From positions 1 to 64,000 of the forward strand of contig NZ_NFHL01000008.1 in NCBI RefSeq assembly GCF_002161355.1: a stretch of DNA of 64,000 nt, in the 5' to 3' direction. This document shows positions 8,593 to 18,253 of this stretch, one piece after another. The DNA is from Lachnoclostridium sp. An76 (lineage in GTDB: Bacteria; Bacillota; Clostridia; Lachnospirales; Lachnospiraceae). Position 1 is the stretch's first letter. Each line of letters starts with the position of its first letter. The notes beneath the pieces were generated by a model. That model did not search any database. It had not been told where the DNA came from and saw nothing but the letters and a program-made list of their open reading frames with translations. The position numbers and the translations under genes are program-made.

Positions 8593-9153
8593 TTACCTCC
8601 TGTCCATCATGCGGAAAAACCGTTCTTCCAGAGCTGGGTCCGTCTCAAAGACGCCCCGTTTTGCCAGGGTCACGGTCTGGCTGCCAGGCTTTTTGATCCC
8701 CCGCATGGTCATGCACATGTGCTCCGCTTCGATGAGTACCAGGGCGCCTTTTGGCTGCATGTATTCCATCAGCGCGTCCGCGATCTGCCCGGTGAGCTGC
8801 TCCTGGATCTGGAGCCTGCGGGCGAAGACTTCCACTGTCCGGGCGAGCTTGCTCAGCCCCACGACCTTCCCGTCCGGGATATATGCGATATGCGCTTTTC
8901 CGTAAAACGGAAGGACGTGATGTTCGCACATGGAATAAAAGGTAATATCTTTTTCAATCACCATCTCACTGCTGTCGGATGTGAATGTGCGGGACAGATG
9001 TATGCCCGCGTCATCTGACATCCCGCCGTACAGTTCCGCACACATCCTGGCGATCCTGGACGGGGTGTCTGCGAGCCCTTCCCGGTCCGGATCTTCCCCG
9101 ATCCCCTCGAGCATAAGGCGCACTGCCTGTTCGATCTTCTTCTCATCTATCAT
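8593..9153 (-). CDS. folE: GTP cyclohydrolase I
   Basis: A 186-residue FolE of normal length that converts GTP to 7,8-dihydroneopterin triphosphate, the first step of folate synthesis. Family motifs are clear: [34 protein letters not shown] with zinc-binding Cys and His residues, [20 protein letters not shown] and [12 protein letters not shown] with the second zinc Cys. The start overlaps the end of folC by four bases. Confidence 0.97.
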   Translation of the reverse strand: MIDEKKIEQAVRLMLEGIGEDPDREGLADTPSRIARMCAELYGGMSDDAGIHLSRTFTSDSSEMVIEKDITFYSMCEHHVLPFYGKAHIAYIPDGKVVGLSKLARTVEVFARRLQIQEQLTGQIADALMEYMQPKGALVLIEAEHMCMTMRGIKKPGSQTVTLAKRGVFETDPALEERFFRMMDRR

Positions 9154-10541
9154 AAAAGTTCCCTCCCTCTCGTACTATACGGGCGGGGTGAGCCGCCCTC
9201 TGTTCCTGTATGTGCCAGTGTGTGGAAATATGTATCCACTGTATGGGCATACGCATCTCTTACCTGGTGCAGATAAGACAGCGAGCCGAATGCCAGGATC
9301 ACATCGTCAGGAGAAGCGGCGCACAGCGCATGTTCCACCGCCCTTCGGATCCCGTCTGCCTGGTCTGTACCCCCGGGGAAAGCGGTGACCTGCGGACAGT
9401 ATGCGCGGGCTTCTCCGGCGAGAGCTTCGGCCGGGAGCCCACGTCCGCGGTCGGGCAGGTCCACTGTATATACAGCGGCGGCGAGAGGGCACATCGTCTC
9501 CAGGATCGCTCTGTGGTCCTTGTCCTGAAATACGCCGATGATAAAGAAAAATCTCCGGCGGGGGAAATAGCTCTCCACGGACTGCCTGAGGCGCAGCGCG
9601 GCGTCTGCGTTGTGGGCCCCGTCCAGGATAAAGACAGGCCTCTCCCCGATGCAGGTGAACCGTCCCGGCCAGGATGTCCGCTCTGTCCCCCGCCGTACTG
9701 CTCCATCGCTTATACAGTACCCCTGGGCCCTGAGCGCGCGGATGACTTCCAGCGCGGCGGTCAGGTTGTCGGTCTGGTAACTGCCTGCCATAGAGGTGCG
9801 GATATTGGAAAACTCCCTGTAAGAGAGGGAAGAGCCCTGACAGCCGGAGCTCAGGATGTGCGCCTGTTCCGGGGCTGCCTGGAAAAAGGAGCAGGAATTT
9901 TGCGTTGCCCGCTCCCGCAGGATCCTGGTGACAGCGGGGACCTGCGCTGCGGAGACTACGGTGCAGCCAGGTTTGATGATCCCTGCCTTGTTTTCTGCGA
10001 TTTCCTCTAGCGTGCTGCCTATGACTCCGACATGGTCCAGGCTGATCGAGGAGAACACAGCGCAGACAGTATTAGTTATGATATTGGTGGCGTCCAGGGC
10101 GCCTCCGAGCCCTGCTTCCAGGACTACGAGGCTGCAGCACATTTCCCGGAAATATAAAAAGGCTATCGCCGTCTCAGCCTCAAAGACTGTGGGGACCGGC
10201 TTCCCGGCTCCCTCTAAACGGGCGATAGCATCTCTTACCTGTTCTGTCAGTTCTGCGAACATCTCTTCGGATATCCACTTTCCATCGACCTGGATCCGTT
10301 CCAGATAGGAGATGACTGTGGGTGATACATACCGCCCGGTCCTGTATCCTGCCTCACTTAAGATCGTTGAAGTGTATGCAAGCACAGATCCCTTGCCGTT
10401 CGTTCCTGCGATATGTATGAACCGAAGGCTCTCCTGTGGATCACCGAGTTCACGCAGCAGACCTCGAATCGCATCTAAGCCAAGTACACTTCCGTATTTG
10501 GACAGCTCGTCCAAATATACCCTTGCTTCTTTATAGGTCAC
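9150..10541 (-). CDS. folC: Folylpolyglutamate synthase / dihydrofolate synthase
   Basis: A 463-residue Mur-ligase-type enzyme that adds glutamate to dihydropteroate and folates. The P-loop [11 protein letters not shown] is followed by [15 protein letters not shown], the central [23 protein letters not shown] and [10 protein letters not shown], then [19 protein letters not shown]. It is the first gene of the operon. The start is GTG 10541, which gives the usual FolC N-terminus ([12 protein letters not shown]). The last 30 or so residues, after [12 protein letters not shown], are Gly/Arg-rich and probably not conserved. Confidence 0.95.
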   Translation of the reverse strand: MTYKEARVYLDELSKYGSVLGLDAIRGLLRELGDPQESLRFIHIAGTNGKGSVLAYTSTILSEAGYRTGRYVSPTVISYLERIQVDGKWISEEMFAELTEQVRDAIARLEGAGKPVPTVFEAETAIAFLYFREMCCSLVVLEAGLGGALDATNIITNTVCAVFSSISLDHVGVIGSTLEEIAENKAGIIKPGCTVVSAAQVPAVTRILRERATQNSCSFFQAAPEQAHILSSGCQGSSLSYREFSNIRTSMAGSYQTDNLTAALEVIRALRAQGYCISDGAVRRGTERTSWPGRFTCIGERPVFILDGAHNADAALRLRQSVESYFPRRRFFFIIGVFQDKDHRAILETMCPLAAAVYTVDLPDRGRGLPAEALAGEARAYCPQVTAFPGGTDQADGIRRAVEHALCAASPDDVILAFGSLSYLHQVRDAYAHTVDTYFHTLAHTGTEGGSPRPYSTRGRELL

Positions 10542-10595
10542 GCTTTTTCTGTTCCTTTCCTGTCAGTTTCTTTCTGTCTTCTTATAAACAGAGAT

Positions 10596-10624
10596 ATCAT
10601 AGCACTAAAAGAAAAGATGTACAA
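10596..10624 (-). promoter_or_regulatory. Promoter of the folate operon
   Basis: On the minus strand TTGTAC (10624-10619), a 17-base spacer and TATGAT (10601-10596) precede the GTG of folC by about 55 bases. I see no tetrahydrofolate riboswitch in the short leader. Confidence 0.65.
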
Positions 10625-10694
10625 GCTTTTTCTTTCCCGGGGAAATTAAAATTAACCTTTTCTGAATGGCGCGGGCCGGACTGTTACTTAAGTA

Positions 10695-10723
10695 TTGACA
10701 GCAGCGTGCTTTTATGATAGTTT
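10695..10723 (+). promoter_or_regulatory. Promoter of the GntR-ABC operon
   Basis: TTGACA (10695-10700), 17 bases, then TAGTTT (10718-10723). The -10 box is weak and overlaps the operator palindrome. Confidence 0.55.
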
Positions 10724-10752
10724 AAGTGTACTACATGAAATAATACACTTAA
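10722..10752 (+). promoter_or_regulatory. YtrA-type GntR operator
   Basis: A perfect inverted repeat, TTAAGTGTA (10722-10730) and TACACTTAA (10744-10752), with a 13-base centre. It starts within the -10 region and ends 28 bases before the GntR start codon, so bound repressor would block its own operon. The AGTGTA/TACACT half-sites and the position are typical of YtrA-subfamily autoregulation. Confidence 0.75.
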
Positions 10753-10780
10753 TACACACAGGACAGAGAAGAGGGATGCC

Positions 10781-11173
10781 ATGATTTCAATTGATTATCA
10801 GAGCAAGCTGCCGCTCTATGAGCAGGTCGCACAAAGATTCCAGGCGCTGATCTTAAAGGGCGCTCTGCCGCCGGATACGCAGATGCCCTCAGTGAGGTCG
10901 CTGGCGGTGGAGCTGTCGATCAATCCCAACACCATCCAGAAAGCATACGCCATGCTGGAACAGCAGGGGTATATCTATCCTGTAAAGGGCAGAGGGAATT
11001 TTGTGTCAGACAGTTCCGCACTCATCCGGCAGAAGAAGCAGTCGCTTCTGGAAGAGGCGCTGCGACTGATCAGAGGCGGAAAAGAACTGGGGATCCGGCG
11101 CGGTGAATTTATCCGGGTGATCGACCGGATCTATCAAAAGGAGGATGCAGATGATCGAACTGAAGAATGTTGA
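10781..11173 (+). CDS. GntR family regulator, YtrA subfamily
   Basis: A 130-residue repressor-type regulator. Residues 1-75 are the winged helix: YEQVAQRFQALILKGALPP, then QMPSVRSLAVELSINPNT, then IQKAYAMLEQQGYIYPV. A short C-terminal dimerisation helix pair follows, and there is no large ligand domain, which is what defines the YtrA subfamily. Such regulators sit first in operons for ABC exporters, as here: the ATPase gene overlaps its 3' end by 23 bases. A perfect palindrome over its own promoter suggests autorepression. The inducer is unknown; cell-wall antibiotics induce some relatives. Confidence 0.92.
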   Translation: MISIDYQSKLPLYEQVAQRFQALILKGALPPDTQMPSVRSLAVELSINPNTIQKAYAMLEQQGYIYPVKGRGNFVSDSSALIRQKKQSLLEEALRLIRGGKELGIRRGEFIRVIDRIYQKEDADDRTEEC

Positions 11174-12053
11174 TAAAAAGTTTCGGGATATCCAGGCCGC
11201 GGACCATATTACCGCGTCTGTAAGAGAAGGGATGATATTCGGGCTGGTCGGTTCCAACGGCGCGGGGAAGAGCACGCTCCTTCGCATGATCTGCGGCGTC
11301 ATAAAACCGGACAGCGGCGAGGTGCTGGCAGACGGCGCGCCCGTGTATGAGAATCCGGATGTGAAATCGCAGATCTGTTTTCTGTCGGATTCGCCGTATT
11401 ACTTCGCCAATGCGGACATTGAGGAGATGAGGGATTACTATATGACGCTGTATCCTTCGTTTGACAGGAAGCTTTTTGACTCTCTGGTGAAGAAATTCGG
11501 CCTGGAGCCGAAGCGGAAGATCAGCTCCTTTTCAAAAGGAATGAAAAAGCAGGTTTCGATCCTCCTGGGGCTGTGCGCAAAGACGAAATATCTCCTGTGC
11601 GACGAGACGTTTGACGGCCTTGACCCCGTGGTGCGCCAGGCTGTAAAGAGCCTGTTCGCCTCGGAGATCATGAACCGCGACTTCACCCCTGTGATCTCCT
11701 CGCATAATCTCCGGGAGCTGGAGGATATCTGCGACAGCGTTGGACTTCTCCACAGAGGGAAGCTCCTTCTGACCCAGGAGCTGGACCAGATCAAGGCGAA
11801 TATCTGCAAGCTCCAGTGCGTGATACCGGATCCGCACAGAGAGCAGGAGATGATCAGTGCGCTCCACATTATCAGGATGGAACGGACGGGGTCCCTGCTG
11901 ACCATGACTGTGCGGGGCCCGAGGGAGAAGGCGCTCGCCCTTGCGCAGGACAGCGGGGCTGTATTTGCGGAGACTGTCCCGCTGACCCTGGAGGAGATAT
12001 TTATCAGCGAAACGGAGGTGGCAGGTTATGACATCAAAGATTTCATATATTAA
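11151..12053 (+). CDS. ABC transporter ATP-binding protein (YtrB-like)
   Basis: A cytoplasmic ABC ATPase of 300 residues. It has Walker A GSNGAGKST, a signature region FSKGMKKQVSILLG (a variant of LSGGQ), Walker B KYLLCDETFDGLDP and the H-loop ISSHNLRELED. The C-terminal third is an accessory domain ending in EEIFISE. ATG 11151 is chosen because AAAGGAGG lies six bases upstream; the in-frame ATG at 11145 would abut that site. It overlaps the GntR gene by 23 bases and the permease gene by 26, so the three are translationally coupled. Confidence 0.93.
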   Translation: MIELKNVDKKFRDIQAADHITASVREGMIFGLVGSNGAGKSTLLRMICGVIKPDSGEVLADGAPVYENPDVKSQICFLSDSPYYFANADIEEMRDYYMTLYPSFDRKLFDSLVKKFGLEPKRKISSFSKGMKKQVSILLGLCAKTKYLLCDETFDGLDPVVRQAVKSLFASEIMNRDFTPVISSHNLRELEDICDSVGLLHRGKLLLTQELDQIKANICKLQCVIPDPHREQEMISALHIIRMERTGSLLTMTVRGPREKALALAQDSGAVFAETVPLTLEEIFISETEVAGYDIKDFIY

Positions 12054-14220
12054 ACTGATCCGGGCGGATATCCGCCACAGGGGATGGCTCGCCGCACTCA
12101 CCGGGATCGGGCTGTTCCTCGGGATGCCTGTATTTGCGCTTCTCGATATAGACAGCCGGTCCGGAGGCACAGCGGTGGCAGTGGACGGCAGCGCCGCAGC
12201 GGATGCGAAGCTGTACATGCTGGAGCAGCTCCGCGGCCGGTTCCCGGGATTTATCAGCGGGAGCGCAATGCAATACCTGGCGGCTGCGATCGTTATCTGC
12301 GCTGTACTGTGCGCCCTGACCGGGTTCGGGTACATCCACTCAAAAGAAAAGCTGGATTTCTACCATGCGCTCCCGGTGAAACGAGTGCAGTGGTTTACAG
12401 TGAGGTATGTTTCGGGTCTTCTGATCTTTCTGGTGCCTTATGTGATCTGTTCCGGGCTTGTGGTCGCTGTGGGAGGAGCAAACGGGATCTTGAACGGAGA
12501 GGTGGCAGCAGAGTCAGCCATGGCAATGCTGGGCGGGATCCTGGGATTCCTGCTCATATACCATACGTGTATCCTGGCGGCGTCGCTGACAGGCCAGACA
12601 GTGACAGGACTCCTGGCATCCCTGGTGATCGCGGTATACCCGGCGGTCGTCGCCTATATGTATCCTGCGCTGCAGGGGACGTTCTTTGAGACTTATACCG
12701 GAGTGGGAGGAGATATCACTACTGCGCTGGCAGAGCGCCTTTCCCCGGCGGGAATGTTTGTCCGCCTGACAGAGGCGTCAGGAGCGGGGATGGCAGGAGC
12801 CGGAATGTTTATTTCTGCGGCAGTCCTTGCGGCTGTTCTCCTGGCAGGAGCCTGCATCCTCTATCGGATCTACCCGTCAGAAGCAGCGGGGAATGCGCTT
12901 GCGTTCCCACGGACAGCGCCTGTGTTTAAAGTGATGATCTGTATCCCTGCCGCACTGTTCTCCGGCTTTATCGTAAAGGCATTTATGGGGATAGCAGGCA
13001 CGAGATGGATCGTTGTACTGAGTCTGCTCGCGGCGGTGCTGCTGTGCGTGCTTATCGAGTTTATCTACCAGCAGGATATGCGGATGCTGCTGAAAGGTTG
13101 GGTGTCTTCTGTGGTCTCCGTGGCTGGCGTGCTCATCATACTCTGCATCTTCAGTCTGGATCTGTTCGGATATGACACATGGATGCCTGATGAGAAAAAG
13201 GTCAGCAGCATCGCGTTCAATCCGGCTTCATTTGACGTGTATTTTGAATATCCGGAATATTATGTCAAGGGCGGGAGCCCGATGGTGCTTTCCGGCGGCA
13301 GCAGCTCTGATGAGGAGAAGGAAGTGCTGTACCGGCTGGCACAGACCGGGGTGGAAAACCTGCGCGGAGGCATGACGCCCGGTGAGCTGGATCTGGCGGA
13401 CTCAGACAGTGAGATCGCGGAGGAGTATGTGAATACGGTGTTCCGTTACCAGATGGGCGGAAGAGAAGTGTACCGCAGATACTGCCTGGGTCGGGAAGAC
13501 CTGCGGGAAGCGCTGGATGAGCTTGGAAAGAGCGAAGAGTTCCGAAAAGGGATATTCCCGGTCTTCCATGTAGACAGTTCCAACGTGGAGTCAGTGTCAT
13601 ACCGTGATCTGTACGGGATCCCGGCTTCGGCTGAACTCAGCGGAGAGCAGATCGGGAAACTCCTGGACGCGTACAAAAAAGACGTGCTGGCAGCAGATAT
13701 GGATGTCTTTATCGACGGGGATCCTCTCGGCGAGATCATACTGGATATCCCGCAGGGAGCAGGAGATGAGATCCGTGATACGGTTGATGCCGCGGACGCA
13801 GACTGGCAGTGGGGAATTGCAGGAGAGAATGGCACGGTGAGTGTGGGAAGTTTTTACGTCTACGGAAGCTTTGCCAATACTCTTGAGTGCATGGAAGGAT
13901 TTGGATATACGTTCAGGACGGAGATCGCGCCTGAGGACGTGACTGCGGTTGATCTACATTTCTCGGGGGAATCCATGCGAAGCGGAAGGTATAAAGAACT
14001 GCTCTCAGCGCTCCCGCAGGATGTTGAAAGGATAAGTTATGAGGATGGGGCAGAAGATATCACGCTCTGGTCTCCCGAGGACATCCGCGCTGTGCTTGGG
14101 AGCCTGGAACCGTACAATGCAGGATTGCTGGGCAGCCAGAGATGGACGGGAGATTATGCGGATATCCAGTTCGGAGAGGGAGTCAGCAGCTATTCATATG
14201 AGATCAGAGAGGTGCCTTGA
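12028..14220 (+). CDS. ABC transporter permease with large extracytoplasmic C-terminal part (DUF6449-like)
   Basis: A 730-residue membrane protein. Residues 15-400 contain roughly eight to nine hydrophobic segments, including LAAAIVICAVLCALTGFGYI and the pair around IVVLSLLAAVLLCVLIEFIY. The sequence KEKLDFYHALPVKR between segments is a recurring feature of YtrC/D-type permeases. After about residue 410 the chain is soluble and acidic, likely outside the membrane, resembling the DUF6449-type tail of these permeases. Its partner ATPase is the upstream overlapping gene. Export or sensing of cell-envelope-active compounds is a family-based guess. The gene ends 12 bases before bioY, which converges on it. 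Confidence 0.85.
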   Translation: MTSKISYIKLIRADIRHRGWLAALTGIGLFLGMPVFALLDIDSRSGGTAVAVDGSAAADAKLYMLEQLRGRFPGFISGSAMQYLAAAIVICAVLCALTGFGYIHSKEKLDFYHALPVKRVQWFTVRYVSGLLIFLVPYVICSGLVVAVGGANGILNGEVAAESAMAMLGGILGFLLIYHTCILAASLTGQTVTGLLASLVIAVYPAVVAYMYPALQGTFFETYTGVGGDITTALAERLSPAGMFVRLTEASGAGMAGAGMFISAAVLAAVLLAGACILYRIYPSEAAGNALAFPRTAPVFKVMICIPAALFSGFIVKAFMGIAGTRWIVVLSLLAAVLLCVLIEFIYQQDMRMLLKGWVSSVVSVAGVLIILCIFSLDLFGYDTWMPDEKKVSSIAFNPASFDVYFEYPEYYVKGGSPMVLSGGSSSDEEKEVLYRLAQTGVENLRGGMTPGELDLADSDSEIAEEYVNTVFRYQMGGREVYRRYCLGREDLREALDELGKSEEFRKGIFPVFHVDSSNVESVSYRDLYGIPASAELSGEQIGKLLDAYKKDVLAADMDVFIDGDPLGEIILDIPQGAGDEIRDTVDAADADWQWGIAGENGTVSVGSFYVYGSFANTLECMEGFGYTFRTEIAPEDVTAVDLHFSGESMRSGRYKELLSALPQDVERISYEDGAEDITLWSPEDIRAVLGSLEPYNAGLLGSQRWTGDYADIQFGEGVSSYSYEIREVP

Positions 14221-14232
14221 CGAAGCTGCCGT

Positions 14233-14811
14233 TCAATATGGCAGTCCGGAGTTCCGCTGTATGGCAGAGACCAGCTTCGGGCCTGCGGCAGCAGCGATGG
14301 CGATCTTTATCCCATCTCCCGGAAGGTAAGGCAGGGCGCCGGCCGTCAGGGCAGCGGGAAATGTGAGTTCCATCTGGAAAGCGAGCCAGGCTGTGCCGAA
14401 AAGATAGCACACAGCCATGCCGAGGACCATGCCGGCGACAGCGGCAGCGGTTTTCCCGGGGAAACATTTCATCAGGAAGCCCTGGATCAGGGCGAGGAAA
14501 ATAAATCCTATGAGATATCCCCCTGTGGGACCGGCAAGTTTGCCGAGCCCGCCGCTGAAGGAAGAAAATACCGGGAGCCCGACGGCGCCGAGACAGAGAT
14601 ACACAAGGAGGCATACAGTGCCTCCTTTTATTTTGAGCAGATATACAGCGAAGAAGACAGCGAGGTTTGTAAGTGAGATCGGCACCGGGCTGAACGGCAG
14701 GGGGATGGATAATGGCCCCAGGATGCAGAGCACGGCAGTCATAAGCCCTGCCAGAGTGAGACGGCTGATCCTTGTTCCTGTATTTTGCTGCGGGTTTTCT
14801 GCTGGTTTCAT
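14233..14811 (-). CDS. bioY: BioY, biotin ECF transporter substrate-binding subunit
   Basis: A 192-residue membrane protein with six hydrophobic helices. BioY features are PLSIPLPFSPVPISLTNLAV with the conserved PVPxTxQ-like region, then LCLGAVGLPVFSSFSGGLG and GPTGGYLIGF. It binds biotin and works with the shared ECF energising module (EcfA, EcfA', EcfT), which is not in this window. A near-palindromic BirA box stands 84 bases upstream, so expression should fall when biotin is sufficient. Confidence 0.95.
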   Translation of the reverse strand: MKPAENPQQNTGTRISRLTLAGLMTAVLCILGPLSIPLPFSPVPISLTNLAVFFAVYLLKIKGGTVCLLVYLCLGAVGLPVFSSFSGGLGKLAGPTGGYLIGFIFLALIQGFLMKCFPGKTAAAVAGMVLGMAVCYLFGTAWLAFQMELTFPAALTAGALPYLPGDGIKIAIAAAAGPKLVSAIQRNSGLPY

Positions 14812-14894
14812 AATGAGATCACTCCTCTTTCAGTCGGATTTTACATACCGGGTCATGGGTATGTCATGCTCAGAGTATAAGCCGGGGATGGACG

Positions 14895-14927
14895 ATTGTC
14901 AACTTGAAAATTATATTAGTTTACAAT
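14895..14927 (-). promoter_or_regulatory. BirA (biotin repressor) operator upstream of bioY
   Basis: Arms ATTGTCAAC (14895-14903) and GTTTACAAT (14919-14927) form an inverted repeat with one mismatch and a 15-base centre, the spacing expected for the BirA operator in Firmicutes. The minus-strand -10 box TATAAT for bioY lies inside the centre, so bound BirA-biotinyl-AMP would cover the promoter. Confidence 0.85.
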
Positions 14928-14954
14928 TGTGGCTGATATCACAGGATGATATGC

Positions 14955-14983
14955 TTGCATAAGTGAACAGCCTGCGGTAAAAT
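14955..14983 (+). promoter_or_regulatory. Probable promoter of deoB
   Basis: TTGCAT (14955-14960), 17 bases, then TAAAAT (14978-14983), 36 bases before the GTG start. The -35 is weak. Confidence 0.5.
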
Positions 14984-15018
14984 AATGGGAAACTTAGAGG
15001 TGAGTTTAAAGGAAAGCA

Positions 15019-16191
15019 GTGGTCGGAATGATGAAACGTATATTTTTGATCGTCCTGGACAGTTTTGGGATCGGCGCGGCTCCGGACGCCGCAGACTTCG
15101 GGGATGAGAACACCAATACATTAGGCAGCGTAGTAAAAAGTGAAAAGTTTTCCTGCCCGAACCTGCAGGATCTGGGACTGTTTAATATCGATGGCGTGAC
15201 CTGCGGGACGCCGGCTGACAGGCCGAAGGGCAATTATGGGCGGCTCAGGGAAAAAAGCCGGGGCAAGGATACCATTATCGGACACTGGGAACTCGCGGGG
15301 ATCATCAGCAATCAGGCAATGCCCGTATTCCCGGATGGGTTTCCAGAGAGATTCGTAAAAGAGTTTGAGAAGAGGACCGGGAGAAAGTGCATATGCAACA
15401 AGCCTTATTCCGGGACAGAAGTGATAAAAAAATACGGAGAGGAACATTTAAAGACCGGTGACCTGATCTTGTATACAAGTGCTGACAGCGTGTGCCAGAT
15501 AGCGGCTCATGAGGCAGTTGTCCCTGTGGAGCAGCTGTATTCGTACTGCGAGACAGCGAGAGAACTGCTGACCGGTGACCTGGCGGTGGGTCGGGTGATC
15601 GCGAGACCGTTTACAGGGACGTCAGCGGATAATTTTAAGCGTACATCCAACCGACATGATTTCGCTTTGTCGCCGCCGTCGCCTACGATGCTGGATATAT
15701 TGGAAAAGCATGGGAAAGATGTCATCTCTATCGGGAAGATCCGTGATATATTTAACGGGAAAGGGATCACCTGCTCCTATAAAACGACGGGGAATGCAGA
15801 TGGTATGGACAGGATCAGGGAAATAAGCCGGAAGGATTTTTCAGGACTGTGCTTTTTGAACCTGGTCGATTTTGATATGCTGTACGGGCACAGGAGAGAT
15901 GTAGACGGATACGCGCAGGCTCTGACAGATTTTGACAGGTTCCTGGGCGGTTTTATGGAGGATATGAAGCCGGATGACCTGCTGATGATCACTGCGGATC
16001 ATGGATGCGATCCGGCATATATGAAGACGACCGACCATACAAGGGAAGATGTCCCGGTGCTGATATATGGCAAAAGCATTCCGGGCGGAAGAGATTACGG
16101 CGTCCGGGATGGCTTTACCTGTGTGGCAAATACAGTATGCCGCCAGTCCGGGCTGGAAAGTGATTTTTACGGAGGTGCGTTAGAGTTATAG
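15019..16191 (+). CDS. deoB: Phosphopentomutase
   Basis: A 390-residue alkaline-phosphatase-superfamily enzyme that interconverts (deoxy)ribose 1- and 5-phosphates in nucleoside salvage. The metal-binding N-terminus is RIFLIVLDSFGIGAAPDA. Other DeoB marks are DTIIGHWELAGI, the motif around GYAQALTDFDRF, and ITADHGCDPAYMKTTDHTRE. GTG 15019 has AAAGGA five bases upstream and is preferred; ATG 15028 or 15031 are alternatives differing by only three or four residues. A DUF5685 gene follows after 28 bases. Confidence 0.96.
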   Translation: MVGMMKRIFLIVLDSFGIGAAPDAADFGDENTNTLGSVVKSEKFSCPNLQDLGLFNIDGVTCGTPADRPKGNYGRLREKSRGKDTIIGHWELAGIISNQAMPVFPDGFPERFVKEFEKRTGRKCICNKPYSGTEVIKKYGEEHLKTGDLILYTSADSVCQIAAHEAVVPVEQLYSYCETARELLTGDLAVGRVIARPFTGTSADNFKRTSNRHDFALSPPSPTMLDILEKHGKDVISIGKIRDIFNGKGITCSYKTTGNADGMDRIREISRKDFSGLCFLNLVDFDMLYGHRRDVDGYAQALTDFDRFLGGFMEDMKPDDLLMITADHGCDPAYMKTTDHTREDVPVLIYGKSIPGGRDYGVRDGFTCVANTVCRQSGLESDFYGGALEL

Positions 16192-16219
16192 CATCCCGCT
16201 TTATTGACAGGAGAAAGAG

Positions 16220-17071
16220 ATGTTTGGTTATGTGACGATCTATGAGCCGGAGCTGAAAGTAAAAGACCTGAAGAAGTACAGGGCTTACTACTGCGGGCTG
16301 TGCCGCACGCTCAAAGAAAAATATGGATCCATGGGGCAGATGACGCTGACATACGATATGACATTTGCGGTGATCCTGCTGTCATCCCTGTATGAGAGCG
16401 CTGCCGGGACAGAGCGGCACCGCTGCAAAGTGCATCCTGTTAAAAAGCAGACGATGCTCAGAAATGAGATCACAGATTATGCTGCGGCGATGAATGTCCT
16501 GCTGGCATATCATCATATGGAAGACGACTGGCAGGATGACAGGAAGGTCACGAGCCTCATGACGAAAAGCCTGATACGCGGGAAGGCAAAACAGATCGCA
16601 GCGGCGTATCCCAGGCAGAGCCGGGCGATACGGACAGCGCTTGCTGAGCTGTCCGCCTGTGAAAAAGAAAAGAGTACGGATATCGACCGGACAGCGGGAT
16701 GCTTCGGCAGGCTGATGGAGGAGCTCTTTGTATACAGGGAGGATATCTGGGAGCGGGGTCTCAGGAGGATGGGGTTTTTCCTCGGGAAATTTATCTATAT
16801 CATGGACGCCTATGAAGACCTGCCCGAAGATATGAAAAAGGACAGGTATAACCCGCTGCGGGGGATTTACGGGGCGGAAGATTATGAGGAGAGGATGAAG
16901 CAGATCCTCTGTATGATGATCGCGGAGAGCACGGCGGAGTTTGAACGGCTCCCGTGTCTTCTTGATGTGGACATTTTGCGCAATATATTGTATGATGGAG
17001 TCTGGAATCGTTATAATAAGATACAGATGAAGAAAAGTGAGGATCAGAATAATGGCGAAAAACCCATATGA
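16220..17071 (+). CDS. DUF5685 family protein
   Basis: A 283-residue protein starting [17 protein letters not shown], followed by [17 protein letters not shown]. This Cys-x-x-Cys-containing opening is characteristic of DUF5685. The remainder is mostly alpha-helical, with further motifs [14 protein letters not shown] and [20 protein letters not shown] carrying Asp/Glu/His residues that could bind metal. No signal peptide is visible. Function is unknown. It overlaps the start of a DnaJ-like gene by 20 bases, and this pairing with a small J-domain protein recurs in Clostridia, suggesting a shared folding or assembly task (inference). Confidence 0.8.
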   Translation: MFGYVTIYEPELKVKDLKKYRAYYCGLCRTLKEKYGSMGQMTLTYDMTFAVILLSSLYESAAGTERHRCKVHPVKKQTMLRNEITDYAAAMNVLLAYHHMEDDWQDDRKVTSLMTKSLIRGKAKQIAAAYPRQSRAIRTALAELSACEKEKSTDIDRTAGCFGRLMEELFVYREDIWERGLRRMGFFLGKFIYIMDAYEDLPEDMKKDRYNPLRGIYGAEDYEERMKQILCMMIAESTAEFERLPCLLDVDILRNILYDGVWNRYNKIQMKKSEDQNNGEKPI

Positions 17072-17729
17072 TGTGCTCGGCGTATCGCCCAGCGCGTCGG
17101 ATGATGAGATAAAGAAGGCATACCGTGACCTGACGAGAAAATACCACCCGGATGCCAATGTAGATAACCCGCTCGCAGACCTGGCTGAGGAAAAATTCAA
17201 AGAAGTGCAGGAAGCGTATGACACGATCATGCACGAGCGCCAGGCAGGCGGTTCCGGAGGGTATTCATACGGCGGGTCATCCTATGGCGGCTCCGGCGGA
17301 TACTCGGGATACGGGTACGGCGGGTCATCCGGCGGCTATCAGAACGCTCAGGCTGATCCCAGGCTCCAGGCGGCGGTGAATTATATCAACAGCAGGAGAT
17401 TCCGCGAGGCGCTCAATACCCTGGATCAGGTGCCGGAGAGATCCGCGCTTTGGTACTATCTGAGCGGCTGCGCCAATGCCGGTCTGGGCAACAATGTGCT
17501 CGCAAGGGACCACGCGGCGCAGGCAGTCAATATGGAGCCGAATAATCTCCAGTACAGACAGCTCTTAAACCAGCTTGAATTCAGCAGCCAGAGATACCGG
17601 AACAGCGGGTACGGCTCAGGCTATGGCATGGGCGGCGGTTCGTGCGGTACAGGGAACCTGTGCTGTGACCTCTGTATAGCGGACCAGCTCTGCGAATGTA
17701 TGGGAGGGGATCTTTGTTCATGCATGTAA
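17052..17729 (+). CDS. J-domain (DnaJ-like) protein with TPR-like region and Cys-rich tail
   Basis: A 225-residue protein. Residues 1-62 are a J domain with the HPD tripeptide in YHPDAN, implying DnaK stimulation. A Gly/Ser/Tyr-rich linker (about 67-98) follows. Residues 101-180 form a TPR-like helical repeat ([20 protein letters not shown] then [12 protein letters not shown]). The tail has eight Cys residues in about 28 (pattern C, CC, C, C, C, C, C), possibly a metal site. There is no DnaJ-type central zinc finger, so this is not the general chaperone DnaJ. ATG 17052 is chosen for its GAGG ribosome site. It overlaps the next gene by 10 bases. Confidence 0.88.
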   Translation: MAKNPYDVLGVSPSASDDEIKKAYRDLTRKYHPDANVDNPLADLAEEKFKEVQEAYDTIMHERQAGGSGGYSYGGSSYGGSGGYSGYGYGGSSGGYQNAQADPRLQAAVNYINSRRFREALNTLDQVPERSALWYYLSGCANAGLGNNVLARDHAAQAVNMEPNNLQYRQLLNQLEFSSQRYRNSGYGSGYGMGGGSCGTGNLCCDLCIADQLCECMGGDLCSCM

Positions 17730-18253
17730 AAGCGAGGACACTGGCATTCGGCGGACTGCTTCTGGCTCTGACAGTTGTTTTCATGGCGCTGGGAAGCATT
17801 ATCGAGACGAGTACACTATTTCTGCTCGCAGCAGCGTCCTATTTTGTGGGGATCGTTGTCCGGGAATTCGGCCTGAGGGCAGGCGCGGCGTTTTATATCG
17901 CGGCGGTGCTGCTCGGCTTTATTACAGCGCCGAATAAGTTTTATGTGCTCACATTCGCGGCGATGGGATTTTATATCTGGGGGATCGAAGCGGTGTGGAG
18001 ATGGTTGGAGAAGCGTCCGCAGTACAGGAACCGCCGGATGATCTTCTGGATCTCCAAATATGTCATTTTTAATATCGTCTATATCCCAATTGTGATCGCT
18101 TTCCGGGAGATGCTCTTTGCCCGGGCGGTTTCGGATACAATGATGATCATCGTAGTCCTCGGCGGACAGATCGCTCTCTTCATATATGACAGGGCGTACG
18201 ATTACGTGCAGGCCCATCTGTGGGGGAAGCTGCGCGGGAGGATGATGGGGTAG
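17720..18253 (+). CDS. Integral membrane protein of unknown function
   Basis: A 177-residue protein with about five or six hydrophobic helices, among them [20 protein letters not shown] near the N-terminus and [14 protein letters not shown] in the middle. The compact helix pattern is reminiscent of ECF S-components, but I see no signature that identifies a substrate. ATG 17720 is preferred, with GGAGGGG about 11 bases upstream; the longer frame from 17696 begins before that site. It is the last gene of the deoB-DUF5685-DnaJ-like run. Its stop codon lies inside a tandem 21-bp duplication. Confidence 0.65.
   Translation: MHVKARTLAFGGLLLALTVVFMALGSIIETSTLFLLAAASYFVGIVVREFGLRAGAAFYIAAVLLGFITAPNKFYVLTFAAMGFYIWGIEAVWRWLEKRPQYRNRRMIFWISKYVIFNIVYIPIVIAFREMLFARAVSDTMMIIVVLGGQIALFIYDRAYDYVQAHLWGKLRGRMMG

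Noticed and set aside
10542..10595. Possible tetrahydrofolate riboswitch before the folate operon
   Set aside because: The leader is only about 55 bases and contains none of the conserved riboswitch blocks.
17220..17340. Short Gly/Ser/Tyr-codon repeats as a possible CRISPR or minisatellite
   Set aside because: They are the low-complexity linker of the J-domain protein; no regular repeat-spacer pattern exists anywhere in the window.
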